Assembly (NCBI GenBank): GCA_035539135.1
Contig: DATLJD010000014.1
Coordinates: forward strand, 372,001-436,000
From: JABFWF01 sp035539135
GTDB lineage: Bacteria > Pseudomonadota > Gammaproteobacteria > Xanthomonadales > Xanthomonadaceae
Length of the DNA: 64,000 bases
Reading direction: 5' to 3'
Shown here in pieces: positions 18,558 through 27,582 of the stretch (position 1 is the stretch's first letter; each line of letters starts with the position of its first letter). The notes under the pieces are model-generated. The model was given only the letters and a program-made list of their open reading frames with translations. It was not told the origin of the DNA and did no database searches. The translations under genes were made by a program, and so were the position numbers.

Positions 18558-19468
18558 GCATGCCGGTCGCGCCCGCCTTCCGCGTCGCCGTGGTCGACTA
18601 CGCCGACGCCCGGCCCGAGTTGCACGCGGTGCGCGAGACGGTGTTCGTGCGCGAGCAGCAGGTGCCGGCGGAACTGGAGCGGGACGCGCTCGACCCGGCC
18701 TGCGTCCACGTCCTCGCCCGCGACGACGCCGGCCGCCCGATCGGCACCGGGCGGCTGACCCCGGAGCGCAGGATCGGGCGGATGGCGGTCCTGCGCGAAT
18801 GGCGCGGCCGCGGCGTCGGCGACGCGATGCTCGGCGAACTGCTGCACGCCGCGCGCGGCCGCGGCTGGCGCGAGGTGACGCTCAACGCGCAAACCCCGGC
18901 GATCGACTTCTACCTGCGCCACGGCTTCACCGCCTTTGGCCCGCGCTTCATGGAAGCCGGCATCGAGCACCAGGCGATGCGCCGCCCGCTCGGCGTGCAC
19001 GCGATCGATAACCGAGAGGCGGCCTGCGCCGCGGTGGCCGCGCTGGTGCACGGCGCGCGCCGCCACCTGTGGATCTACACCCGCGAAGGCGACCCCGGCC
19101 TGCTGGACGACGCCGGCGTGCTCGACGCCCTGCGCCGCTTCGGCACCGCCGGACGCAGCGGCGAGGCGCGCATTCTGTTGCAGGACGCGGCGGCACCGCA
19201 GCGCGCGCATGCGCCGCTGCTGGCGCTGGCGCAGCGCCTGCCGAGCGTGTTCCTGTTCCGCGAACCGGCCGATCCGGTCGACCGCGCCTACCCCTCGGCC
19301 TTCGTGACCAACGACGCCGGCGGCTTCTATTTCCGCGCGCTCGGCCACCGCTTCGACGGCGAGGCCGACCTGCACGCGCCTGGCCGCGCGCGCCAGTTGC
19401 GGCTGGAATTCGAGGCCTTCTGGGAGCGGGCGCGTCCGGTGAGCGAATACCGCGCCCTCGGCATCTGA
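18554..19468 (+). CDS. GNAT acetyltransferase fused to a C-terminal domain of unknown function
   Basis: A 304-residue two-domain protein. Residues about 10-150 are a GNAT fold: RETVFVREQQVP at the start, then MAVLREWRGRGVGDAMLGELL with the acetyl-CoA pyrophosphate loop RGRGVGD, and AIDFYLRHGFTAFGPRF. Residues about 155-304 are a separate domain (HLWIYTREGDPGLLDD, FVTNDAGGFYFRAL), which looks like a phospholipase-D-like fold lacking HKD residues. GAGGAGG just upstream and the ATGA overlap with roxA fix the start at 18554. The substrate is unknown. Position behind roxA hints at a modification role but does not prove one. Confidence 0.75.
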   Translation: MSMPVAPAFRVAVVDYADARPELHAVRETVFVREQQVPAELERDALDPACVHVLARDDAGRPIGTGRLTPERRIGRMAVLREWRGRGVGDAMLGELLHAARGRGWREVTLNAQTPAIDFYLRHGFTAFGPRFMEAGIEHQAMRRPLGVHAIDNREAACAAVAALVHGARRHLWIYTREGDPGLLDDAGVLDALRRFGTAGRSGEARILLQDAAAPQRAHAPLLALAQRLPSVFLFREPADPVDRAYPSAFVTNDAGGFYFRALGHRFDGEADLHAPGRARQLRLEFEAFWERARPVSEYRALGI

Positions 19469-19552
19469 CCCCAGGCTGACCCGCCGGGCCGGAACCCGTC
19501 GCCGCGACGCGGGCGCGGGGCAGGCTTGATGCAGTGCGGCAAGCGGTCCGGC

Positions 19553-19558
19553 TATAAT
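19553..19558 (+). promoter_or_regulatory. Consensus -10 box upstream of sucA
   Basis: A perfect TATAAT lies 101 bases before the sucA start. A TTGATG (19526-19531) is 21 bases upstream of it, too far for an ideal -35 box, so an activator may help. The rest of the 191-base gap shows nothing else. Confidence 0.55.
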
Positions 19559-19659
19559 TCCGGGCCTTTCGTGCGACTCGGCGCGGAAGCCGTTTTTCCC
19601 CCGCCGATCAGCAGTTTGGACCGCGCCTCCGCCCTCCCCTTCGAGCTTCTGACCCCATT

Positions 19660-22494
19660 GTGGACAGTCTCCTGAAGCAGTTTTCCCGCACCTCGCAGCT
19701 CGGCGCCAATGCCGCCTACCTCGAGGAGCTGTACGAGCAGTACCTGGTGGCGCCCGACAGCGTCGGGCCGCAGTGGAAGCGGTACTTCGACGAATTGAAG
19801 GGGCGCGAGGCGGGCGACGTGCCGCATTCGGCGGTGATGGCGCAGGTCGCCGCCGCGGGCCGCCAGGCGGCACGCGGCATGGTCCCCGCGGCCGGCACCG
19901 GCGACGCGCGCGAACGCGCGGTCGGCAAGCTGATCACCGCCTACCGCTCGCGCGGGCACCTGGGCGCCGAACTCGACCCGCTGGGCATGGCGCCCAAGCC
20001 GGACGCGCCGGACCTGACCCTCGGCTTCCACGGCCTGTCCGACGCCGACCTGTCGACGGAGTTCAGCACCGGCGGCGTCGCCGGCCGCGAGCGGATGAAG
20101 CTCGCCGACCTGGTGACCGTGCTCAAGGCGACCTACACCGGTTCGGTCGGCGCCGAGTTCATGCACATCGCCGACGCCGCCCAGCGCCGCTGGATGTACG
20201 AGCGGCTGGAGCAGGCGGCCGGCAACTACGGCCTGTCGAAGGAAGACAAGCTGCGCATCCTCGAGCGCCTGACCGCGGCCGAGGGCCTGGAGCGCTACCT
20301 GCACACCAAGTACGTCGGCCAGAAGCGCTTCTCGCTGGAAGGCGGCGACAGCCTGATCCCAATGCTGGACACGCTGATCCGCCGCGGCGGCGCCGACGGG
20401 GTCAAGGACGTGGTGATGGGCATGGCCCACCGCGGCCGCCTCAACGTGCTGGTCAACATCCTCGGCAAGCCGCCGCGCAAGCTGTTCGACGAATTCGAGG
20501 GCAAGTTCGAGCACGCCCACGCCGACGGCCGCGCGCACACCGGCGACGTCAAGTACCACATGGGCTTCTCCGCCGACGTCGGCACTCCGGGCGGCCCGGT
20601 GCACCTCGCGCTGGCGTTCAACCCGTCGCACCTGGAGATCGTGGACCCGGTGGTCGCCGGCAGCGTGCGCTCGCGCCAGCACCGGCGCGGCGATGCCGAG
20701 CGCAAGGTGGTGCTGCCCGTGCTGATGCACGGCGACGCCGCCTTCGCCGGCCAGGGCGTGGTGATGGAACTCCTGCAGATGTCGCAGGCGCGCGGCTTCC
20801 GCGTCGGCGGCACCGTCCACATCGTCATCAACAACCAGGTCGGCTTCACCACCTCGGCCGCCGAGGACGCGCGTTCCACGCTGTACTGCACCGACGTCGC
20901 CAAGATGGTCGGCGCGCCGGTCCTGCACGTGAACGGCGACGACCCGGAAGCGGTGGTGTTCTGCATGCAGCTGGCCTACGACTTCCGCCAGCGTTTCCAC
21001 AAGGACGTGGTCATCGACCTCGTCTGCTACCGCCGCCACGGTCACAACGAAGCCGACGAGCCGGCGGCGACCCAGCCGCTGATGTACCAGAAGGTGCGCG
21101 CCCACAAGACCACGCGCGAGTTGTACGCGGAGGCGCTGGTCGCCGGGGGCGTGCTGTCCGCGGACCAGGCGAAGGCGATGGTGGACGCCTACCGCGCCAA
21201 GCTGGACGCCGGCGAAGTCACCGCCGAGGTGGTCGCCAAGCGCCCCGAGGACGCCATCAGCGTCGACTGGTCGCGCTATTTCAAGGGCAAGCTGTCCGAT
21301 CCGGTCGACACCCGCTTCGACCGCAAGCGGCTGGTCGAACTGGCGCACGCCATCAACGACATCCCCGCCGAGACCACCCTGCACCCGCGCGTCGCCAAGA
21401 TCTACGACGACCGCCGCAAGATGACCGCAGGCGAGCTGCCGGGCGACTGGGGCTTCGCCGAGAACCTCGCCTACGCGACCCTGCTCGACGAGGGCTTCCG
21501 GCTGCGCTTGGTCGGCCAGGATTCCGGCCGCGGCACCTTCTTCCACCGCCACGCGATCCTGCACGACCAGAAGACCGACGCCTACTACCTGCCGCTGCGC
21601 CGGCTGGTGAAGGATCCGGAGGACGTCACCATCATCGACTCGCTGCTCAGCGAGGAGGCGGTGATGGCCTTCGAGTACGGCTACGCGACCGCCGATCCCA
21701 CCACGCTGGACATCTGGGAAGCGCAGTTCGGCGACTTCGCCAACGGCGCGCAGGTGGTGATCGACCAGTTCCTGTCCTCGGGCGAGGCGAAGTGGGACCG
21801 CCTGTGCGGGCTGGCGCTGTTCCTGCCGCACGGCTACGAGGGCCAGGGCCCGGAGCACAGCTCGGCGCGCCTGGAGCGCTTCCTGCAGCTGTGCGCCACC
21901 GAGAACATGATCGTGTGCGCGCCGACCACGCCGGCGCAGGACTTCCACATGATCCGCCGGCAGATGCGCATGGAAACGCGCAAGCCGCTGGTGGTGATGA
22001 CGCCGAAGTCGCTGCTGCGGCACAAGCTGGCGGTCTCGTCGCTGGACGAGTTGGCGAATGGCGAATTCCAGAAGCTGATCCCCGACAGCACCGCCAGCGC
22101 GAAGAAGGTGCGCCGGGTGGTGGTCTGCTCCGGCAAGGTCTACTACGACCTGCTGGAGGAAGCGCACAAGCAGGGCATCAAGGACGTCGCGCTGGTGCGC
22201 GTGGAGCAGCTGTACCCGTTCCCGCGCCCGGAGCTGAGCGCCGAACTGAAGCGCTTCGCCGGCGCCACCGAGGTCGTCTGGTGCCAGGAGGAGCCGCTCA
22301 ACCAGGGCGCGTGGTACCAGATCCGCCACCACCTGGTCGCCTGCCTGCAGCCGAAGCAGTCGCTGCACTACGCCGGCCGCCCGCGCTCGCCCTCGCCCGC
22401 GGCCGGCCACCTCGCCGAGCACATGGCCGAGCAGGCGCAGCTGGTCGCCGACGCCCTGGTCAACCCCGCCGACGGCGAAAGCTCGCCGGAATAA
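19660..22494 (+). CDS. sucA: 2-oxoglutarate dehydrogenase E1 component
   Basis: A 944-residue thiamine-diphosphate enzyme, the first component of the 2-oxoglutarate dehydrogenase complex. It starts with GTG at 19660, giving the conserved MDSLLKQFSRTSQLGANA N-terminus that binds the E2 core. Active-site blocks include GMAHRGRLNVL, HVNGDDPEAV with NNQVGFTTS (ThDP and Mg binding), and the C-terminal CAPTTPAQDFHMIRRQM region. Length is normal for the family. It is the first gene of sucA-sucB-lpd, 61 bases from sucB, and belongs to the TCA cycle. The GTG start may lower translation relative to sucB. Confidence 0.95.
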   Translation: MDSLLKQFSRTSQLGANAAYLEELYEQYLVAPDSVGPQWKRYFDELKGREAGDVPHSAVMAQVAAAGRQAARGMVPAAGTGDARERAVGKLITAYRSRGHLGAELDPLGMAPKPDAPDLTLGFHGLSDADLSTEFSTGGVAGRERMKLADLVTVLKATYTGSVGAEFMHIADAAQRRWMYERLEQAAGNYGLSKEDKLRILERLTAAEGLERYLHTKYVGQKRFSLEGGDSLIPMLDTLIRRGGADGVKDVVMGMAHRGRLNVLVNILGKPPRKLFDEFEGKFEHAHADGRAHTGDVKYHMGFSADVGTPGGPVHLALAFNPSHLEIVDPVVAGSVRSRQHRRGDAERKVVLPVLMHGDAAFAGQGVVMELLQMSQARGFRVGGTVHIVINNQVGFTTSAAEDARSTLYCTDVAKMVGAPVLHVNGDDPEAVVFCMQLAYDFRQRFHKDVVIDLVCYRRHGHNEADEPAATQPLMYQKVRAHKTTRELYAEALVAGGVLSADQAKAMVDAYRAKLDAGEVTAEVVAKRPEDAISVDWSRYFKGKLSDPVDTRFDRKRLVELAHAINDIPAETTLHPRVAKIYDDRRKMTAGELPGDWGFAENLAYATLLDEGFRLRLVGQDSGRGTFFHRHAILHDQKTDAYYLPLRRLVKDPEDVTIIDSLLSEEAVMAFEYGYATADPTTLDIWEAQFGDFANGAQVVIDQFLSSGEAKWDRLCGLALFLPHGYEGQGPEHSSARLERFLQLCATENMIVCAPTTPAQDFHMIRRQMRMETRKPLVVMTPKSLLRHKLAVSSLDELANGEFQKLIPDSTASAKKVRRVVVCSGKVYYDLLEEAHKQGIKDVALVRVEQLYPFPRPELSAELKRFAGATEVVWCQEEPLNQGAWYQIRHHLVACLQPKQSLHYAGRPRSPSPAAGHLAEHMAEQAQLVADALVNPADGESSPE

Positions 22495-22555
22495 CGAACC
22501 CCCGACTTGCCGCCCCGGGCCCGGCCCGGATCGACATCACTCAAGGACGCCCACC

Positions 22556-23776
22556 ATGGCCACCGAAGTCAAAGTCCCGGTCCTCCCCGAATCCGTCTCC
22601 GACGCGACCATCGCCAGCTGGCACAAGAAGGCCGGCGACGCGGTCAGCCGCGACGAGAACCTGGTGGATCTCGAGACCGACAAGGTCGTGCTGGAGGTCC
22701 CGTCGCCGGTCGACGGCGTGCTCAAGGAGATCCGCTTCGAATCCGGCGCGACCGTGACCAGCCAGCAGGTGCTGGCGGTGATCGAGGAAGGCGCGGCGCC
22801 GGCGGCGAAGGAAGAGGCCAAGGCCGCCAAGGCGGAATCGGCGCCGGCGAAGCAGGCCGCCGCCACCCAGGCCGGCCCGGCCCCGATCGCGCCGCGTGCG
22901 GAAGCGCCGAAGGCCGCCGCCGGCGTCGAACAGCTGCCGCCGGGCGCGCGCTTCACCGCCGCGAAGGAAGGCATCGATCCAGCCCAGGTCGAAGGCACCG
23001 GCCGGCGCGGCGCGGTGACCAAGGAAGACCTGGTCAACTACGCGGCCGGCAAGACCGGCGGCGTGGCCGGCGGCGCGCGCCCCGAGGAGCGCGTGCCGAT
23101 GACCCGCATCCGCGCCCGCATCGCCGAGCGCCTGATGCAGTCTAAGAACTCGATCGCGATGCTGACCTCGTTCAACGAGGTCAACCTCGGCAAGGTCATG
23201 GCGATGCGCAAGGAACTGGGCGAGCAGTTCCAGAAGGAGCACGGCATCAAGCTCGGCTTCATGAGCTTCTTCGCCAAGGCCGCCGCGAATGCCTTGCAGA
23301 AGTACCCGGTCGTCAACGCCTCGGTCGACGGCAACGACATCATCTACCACGGCTACGCCGACATCTCGATCGCGGTGTCCACCGACCGCGGCCTGGTGAC
23401 CCCGGTGCTGCGCAACGTCGAGCGCATGTCCTTCGCCGACGTCGAGAAGGGCATCGACCAGTACGCCCGCGCCGCGCGCGAGGGCGGCCTCAAGCTCGAG
23501 GACCTGCAGGGCGGCACCTTCACCATCACCAACGGCGGCACCTTCGGCTCGCTGATGTCCACGCCGATCGTCAACCCGCCGCAATCGGCGATCCTCGGCA
23601 TGCACACCATCAAGGAGCGCCCGATCGTCGAGAACGGCCAGGTGGTCGCCGCGCCGATGATGTACATCGCGCTGAGCTACGACCACCGCATCATCGACGG
23701 CAAGGACGCGGTGCTGTTCCTGGTCGAGATCAAGAACCAGCTCGAGAATCCGCACCGGATGCTGCTGGGCATGTAA
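22556..23776 (+). CDS. sucB: Dihydrolipoyllysine succinyltransferase, E2 of 2-oxoglutarate dehydrogenase
   Basis: A 406-residue core subunit. The lipoyl domain (1-75) has the lipoylated Lys43 in ETDKVVLEV. An Ala/Lys/Glu-rich linker follows. The E1/E3-binding domain covers about 120-160 (GARFTAAKEGIDPAQVEGTG), and the catalytic domain covers about 180-406 with the active-site DHRIIDG at 376-382. It transfers succinyl from lipoate to CoA. AAGGACG before the ATG is a good ribosome site. Lpd follows after a 105-base gap that contains a long hairpin, so E3 levels may be tuned separately. Confidence 0.95.
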   Translation: MATEVKVPVLPESVSDATIASWHKKAGDAVSRDENLVDLETDKVVLEVPSPVDGVLKEIRFESGATVTSQQVLAVIEEGAAPAAKEEAKAAKAESAPAKQAAATQAGPAPIAPRAEAPKAAAGVEQLPPGARFTAAKEGIDPAQVEGTGRRGAVTKEDLVNYAAGKTGGVAGGARPEERVPMTRIRARIAERLMQSKNSIAMLTSFNEVNLGKVMAMRKELGEQFQKEHGIKLGFMSFFAKAAANALQKYPVVNASVDGNDIIYHGYADISIAVSTDRGLVTPVLRNVERMSFADVEKGIDQYARAAREGGLKLEDLQGGTFTITNGGTFGSLMSTPIVNPPQSAILGMHTIKERPIVENGQVVAAPMMYIALSYDHRIIDGKDAVLFLVEIKNQLENPHRMLLGM

Positions 23777-23802
23777 TCGCCGGCAGCCGGTAACCGGTAG
23801 CC

Positions 23803-23838
23803 GGGAGCCGGAGAGCGGACACCCGCTTTCCGGCTCCC
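23803..23838 (+). promoter_or_regulatory. Long hairpin between sucB and lpd
   Basis: GGGAGCCGGAGAGCGG pairs with CCGCTTTCCGGCTCCC (16 bp including one G-T pair) around a 4-base loop. CCGG/CTCCCG repeats surround it. With no T tract it is a likely mRNA-processing, stability or attenuation element inside the operon. Confidence 0.6.
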
Positions 23839-23881
23839 GATTTCCGGTTTCCGGCTCCCGTCCTCAGGAGAGAGAACGAAC

Positions 23882-25306
23882 ATGGCAGAACAATTCGACG
23901 TCGTCGTCATCGGTGGCGGCCCGGCCGGCTACCACGCCGCGATCCGCGCCGCGCAGCTCGGCATGAAGGTGGCCTGCGTGGACGCCGCGCTGGGCAAGGA
24001 CGGCAAGCCGGCGCTGGGCGGCACCTGCCTGCGCGTGGGCTGCATTCCCTCCAAGGCGCTGCTCGATTCCTCGCGCCAGTTCTGGAACATGGGCCACCTG
24101 TTCGGCGAGCACGGCATCAGCTTCAAGGACGCGAAGATGGATGTCGGCCAGATGATCGGCCGCAAGGACAAGATCGTGAAGCAGTTCACCGGCGGCATCG
24201 CGATGCTGTTCAAGGCGAACAAGGTCGCGGCCTACTACGGCTTCGGCCAGCTGCAGCCGGGCAACGTGGTGTCGGTCAAGCAGCACGACGGCAGCACGGT
24301 CGAGCTCAAGGGCACCAACGTGATCCTCGCCGCCGGCTCGGATTCGATCGAGCTGCCGTTCGCGAAATTCGACGGCAAGCACATCGTGGACAACGTCGGC
24401 GCGCTCGACTTCACCGAGGTGCCCAAGCGCCTGGGCGTGATCGGCGCCGGCGTGATCGGGCTGGAGCTCGGCAGCGTGTGGAAGCGCCTGGGCAGCGAGG
24501 TCACCATCCTCGAGGCCCTGCCCGACTTCCTCGCCGCCGCCGACGGCGAAGTCGCCAAGGCCGCCGCGCGCGAGTTCAAGAAGCAGGGCCTGGACATCCG
24601 CCTCGGCGCCAAGGTCAGCAAGGCCGAGGTCAAGAAGGACGGCGTGCACCTGACCTACGCCGACGCCAAGGGCGAGCAGTCGCTGGTGGTGGACAAGCTG
24701 CTGGTGGCGGTCGGCCGCCGCGCCGCGACCAAGGGGCTGCTGGCCGAGGGCACCGGGGTCAAGCTCGACGAGCGCGGTCGCGTCGAGGTCGACGCGCACT
24801 GCCACACCGGCGTCGACGGCGTGTGGGCGATCGGCGATTGCGTGCGCGGGCCGATGCTGGCGCACAAGGGCTTCGAGGAAGGCATCGCGGTCGCAGAACT
24901 CATTGCCGGCCTGCCGGGCCACGTCAACTTCGACACCATCCCGTGGGTGATCTACACCGAGCCGGAGATCGCCTGGGTCGGCAAGACCGAGGAGCAGCTC
25001 AAGGCCGAGGGCGTGCCGTACAAGACCGGCAGCTTCCCGTTCGCGGCGATCGGCCGCGCGGTGGCGATGGGCGAGCCGGCCGGCTTCGTCAAGGTGATCG
25101 CGCACGCGGAAACCGATCGCGTGCTCGGCTTGCACTTGGTCGGCGTCGGCGTCTCCGAGCTGGTGCACGAAGGCGTGCTGACCATGGAATTCAAGGGCTC
25201 GGCGGACGACCTGGCGCGCATCTGCCATGCCCACCCGACCCTGTCGGAAGCGATCCACGACGCCGCGATGGCGGTCGACAAGCGGGCGATCCACAAGGCG
25301 AACTGA
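23882..25306 (+). CDS. lpd: Dihydrolipoyl dehydrogenase, E3
   Basis: A 474-residue flavoprotein that reoxidises dihydrolipoyl groups with NAD+. The FAD motif is GGGPAGYHAA (11-20). The redox disulfide is C49-C54 in GGTCLRVGCIPSK. The NAD-binding motif is GAGVIGLELGSVW. The C-terminal catalytic dyad is HPTLSE (His451, Glu456). The ATG at 23882 is preceded by AGGAGAGA. It serves the 2-oxoglutarate complex encoded just upstream and possibly other 2-oxoacid dehydrogenases. A terminator follows 24 bases after the stop. Confidence 0.95.
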   Translation: MAEQFDVVVIGGGPAGYHAAIRAAQLGMKVACVDAALGKDGKPALGGTCLRVGCIPSKALLDSSRQFWNMGHLFGEHGISFKDAKMDVGQMIGRKDKIVKQFTGGIAMLFKANKVAAYYGFGQLQPGNVVSVKQHDGSTVELKGTNVILAAGSDSIELPFAKFDGKHIVDNVGALDFTEVPKRLGVIGAGVIGLELGSVWKRLGSEVTILEALPDFLAAADGEVAKAAAREFKKQGLDIRLGAKVSKAEVKKDGVHLTYADAKGEQSLVVDKLLVAVGRRAATKGLLAEGTGVKLDERGRVEVDAHCHTGVDGVWAIGDCVRGPMLAHKGFEEGIAVAELIAGLPGHVNFDTIPWVIYTEPEIAWVGKTEEQLKAEGVPYKTGSFPFAAIGRAVAMGEPAGFVKVIAHAETDRVLGLHLVGVGVSELVHEGVLTMEFKGSADDLARICHAHPTLSEAIHDAAMAVDKRAIHKAN

Positions 25307-25330
25307 CGCGCGCCGACGGCATGCGGCCTC

Positions 25331-25366
25331 CGAAGGACCTGCCTCCGCGCAGGTCCTTCGCCGTTT
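25331..25366 (+). terminator. Terminator of the sucA-sucB-lpd operon
   Basis: CGAAGGACCTGC pairs perfectly with GCAGGTCCTTCG over a 6-base loop and is followed by CCGTTT. A strong 12-bp stem with a short T run. Confidence 0.7.
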
Positions 25367-25413
25367 CGGGGATCGGTTGGTGGCAGGCGAAGCAAGCGGC
25401 AGCATGACCGCCA

Positions 25414-25523
25414 GCGCGGCGGGCGGGAGAGGCAGTCAGGACACGCCGTGAATCCGTCCATGGAGGCTCGGATGCGCCATCCATGGCGCATACGGTCCTG
25501 CCTGCCTCTCCCACCCGCCGCGC
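25414..25523 (-). repeat. 110-bp palindromic element, copy A (inverted orientation)
   Basis: The reverse complement of copies B (28620-28729) and C (44836-44945). Near-perfect terminal inverted repeats of about 22 bp (GGGYGGGAGAGG outward) enclose an internal hairpin ATGCGCCAT/ATGGCGCAT and a CCATGGA-containing segment. The outermost 7 bp here are GCGCGGC and GCCGCGC, complementary to each other but different from copies B and C. It encodes no protein. It looks like a non-autonomous mobile or structural intergenic repeat. Confidence 0.8.
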
Positions 25524-25557
25524 CCCCACCACTTCCGCGGTCGGGTGTTTCGCTTTC

Positions 25558-25583
25558 GTTGAGCGGAGCCTGCTCCGCTCAAC
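25558..25583. repeat. REP-like hairpin beside copy A
   Basis: GTTGAGCGGAGC and GCTCCGCTCAAC form a perfect 12-bp stem with a 2-base loop. Same CGGAGC core as at 6181-6236 and 44799-44814. Confidence 0.7.
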
Positions 25584-25749
25584 GGCAAGCTGCGAAGGTG
25601 TTGCCGAGCGCCCGGGAGGGCGGGGGTGTTGCGTCAGCGCGCCATGGATGGCGCGCGCCCGCATAAGGGCAGGACTGCCCTTCTAAGGGAAAAGCAATAC
25701 CCCCGCCATCCCGGGCGCGGGCCCAGGACGCACAGAGCCGCCGTGAAGA

Positions 25750-27333
25750 TCAGTTCGCGGGCTCGTCCGGCCGCCGCAGCAAGCCGCGCAGGCGGGCTTC
25801 CAGGTCCTCGATGCGGTACGGCTTGGCGATGAAGTCGCAGCCCTCGGGCACCACCGGCAGGCGCCCGCGCGCGTAGCCGCTGGCGAGCAGCACGCGCAGG
25901 CCGGGCCGCAGCGCGCGCGCCTCGCGCAGCAGCTCCAGGCCGTCCACGCCCTTGGGCATGACGATGTCGGTGAACAGCACGTCCACCCCGGGATCGCGGC
26001 GCAGGATCTCCATCGCCGCGCCGCCCTCGTCGGCGGTGACCACCGCGTAGCCCATGTAGCGCAGCGCCTCGACCGTCACCAGCTGCACGTCCGGATCGTC
26101 CTCGACCAGCAGGATCTTGGGCGGCGCCGTCGGCTCGGCTTCGGCTTGGGCGTCGCCTTCGCGCACCGGCAGGTGCAGCTCGATGGTGGTGCCGCGCCCT
26201 TCGCTGCTGTCGATGGTCACGTACCCGCCGGACTGCGCGGCGAAGCCGTACACCTGGCTCAGGCCGAGGCCGCTGCCGCGCCCGACCTCCTTGGTGGTGA
26301 AGAAAGGTTCCATCGCCCGCGCGCGCACTTCGGGCGACATGCCGCTGCCGTTGTCCTCCACCGAGATGACGACGTAGCGGCCGGTCGTCTGCTCGCCTTC
26401 GCCGGCCTTGGGATCGTATTCGGGCGGCAACTGGCGTTCGCGCGTGCTCAGCTGGATGCGGCCGCCTTCGGGCATCGCGTCGCGCGCGTTCACCAGCAGG
26501 TTGAGCAGCGCCACCTCCAGCTCGGCGGCGTCGACCTCGACCGTACCGAGCCGCCTGCCCAGGCTGAACTCGACCTCGATGCCCTCGCCCACGGCGCGCC
26601 GCAGCACCGCTTCGCCGGCGTGGATCAACGCGTTGATGTCGTGCCGCTCGGGGCGCAGCGTCTGCCGCCGCGAGAAAGCCAGCAACTGCCGGGTCAGGCT
26701 GGCGCCCCGGGCGGCGGCGCGCTGCGCGCCGGCCACCAGCCGCTGCCGCCGGTGCGGATCGTCAGCAGCGCTCGAAGCCAGCAGGTCGAGGGTGTTGCTG
26801 ATCACCGTCAGCAGGTTGTTGAAGTCGTGGGCGACCCCGTAGGTCAGCTGGCCGATCGCCTCCATCCGGTGCGCCTGCATCATCGACTGGTGCGCGACTT
26901 CCAGCGCCTGCGCCTGCTGCCGGCGCTCGGTCACGTCCCGGGTGATCTTGGCGAAGCCGATCAGCCGCCCGTCTTCGTCCCGGACCGGATCGATCACCAC
27001 GCTGGCCCAGAAGCGGCTGCCGTCCTTGCGCACGCGCCAGCCTTCCTTCTCGTAGCGACCCTGGGTGCGCGCGATCTCCAGCGCGCGCGCGGGTTCGCCG
27101 GCGAGGCGGTCCTCTTCGGTGTAGAAGCGGGAGAAATGCTGCCCGATGACGTCCTCGCGCGAGTAACCCTTGATGCGCGCGCCGCCGGGGTTCCAGGTGG
27201 CGATGTAGCCGTCCGGATCCAGCATGTAAATCGCGTAGTCGGTGACGTTCTGGATCAGCAGGCGGAACTGGCGCTCGCTCTCGGCGAGCCCTTCGAACCG
27301 CCGCGCGGCACCCGTCGCCGGACTGGCCCGCAT
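25750..27333 (-). CDS. Hybrid sensor histidine kinase (PAS-HisKA-HATPase-REC)
   Basis: A 527-residue soluble kinase with no membrane segments. A PAS domain covers about 20-140 (YAIYMLDPDGYIATWNPGG, then PAC motif GFAKITRDVTERR). The HisKA-like helix has phospho-acceptor His169 in VAHDFNNLL, the HPK4-type H-box. The ATPase has NARDAMPEGG, DNGSGM and GRGSGLGLSQVYGF. A C-terminal receiver (about 406-527) has Asp456 in FTDIVMP. The ATG at 27333 is preferred because the longer frame would run under the divergent response regulator. The divergent gene encodes a stand-alone receiver and may be its partner. The signal is unknown; a PAS domain may bind a small cofactor. Confidence 0.88.
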   Translation of the reverse strand: MRASPATGAARRFEGLAESERQFRLLIQNVTDYAIYMLDPDGYIATWNPGGARIKGYSREDVIGQHFSRFYTEEDRLAGEPARALEIARTQGRYEKEGWRVRKDGSRFWASVVIDPVRDEDGRLIGFAKITRDVTERRQQAQALEVAHQSMMQAHRMEAIGQLTYGVAHDFNNLLTVISNTLDLLASSAADDPHRRQRLVAGAQRAAARGASLTRQLLAFSRRQTLRPERHDINALIHAGEAVLRRAVGEGIEVEFSLGRRLGTVEVDAAELEVALLNLLVNARDAMPEGGRIQLSTRERQLPPEYDPKAGEGEQTTGRYVVISVEDNGSGMSPEVRARAMEPFFTTKEVGRGSGLGLSQVYGFAAQSGGYVTIDSSEGRGTTIELHLPVREGDAQAEAEPTAPPKILLVEDDPDVQLVTVEALRYMGYAVVTADEGGAAMEILRRDPGVDVLFTDIVMPKGVDGLELLREARALRPGLRVLLASGYARGRLPVVPEGCDFIAKPYRIEDLEARLRGLLRRPDEPAN

Positions 27334-27582
27334 GTCCTCGTTGTCCAAGCGCCCCCCTGTCTGCGCGCGCGCCGCGTGCGGGCAAGCACGCGACGATGCG
27401 CCATCGCAGTGTCGACGCCGCGTGAAACCCCGCGATGTCGCGGGCAGCGTGGCGGCCCGCGATTCGCACGAGGCCCTCGGCCGCGCACCCTGATGGTAGC
27501 AGCAGCGGGCGGGTTTCATCGCTGTTTCACCGCGTTGCACCGAAGGTTCCCGGACCGCCAACCTGGCGCATCCGGCCCCGGA

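Larger units (their letters stand above)
25307..25749. other. Gene-free intergenic stretch with repeats
   Basis: Between lpd and the histidine kinase gene. It holds the lpd terminator, one 110-bp palindromic element (25414-25523) and one REP-like hairpin (25558-25583). ORFs through it (peptides like MRHPWRIR and ASMDGF) recur at every copy of the element and are products of the repeat, so they are not genes. Nothing else is recognisable in 25584-25749. Confidence 0.7.

Noticed and set aside
19552..22422. Very long minus-strand ORF (956 codons) opposite sucA
   Set aside because: It is a shadow of sucA caused by the high GC content. Its translation is low-complexity His/Arg/Gly/Ala, and sucA carries all family motifs.
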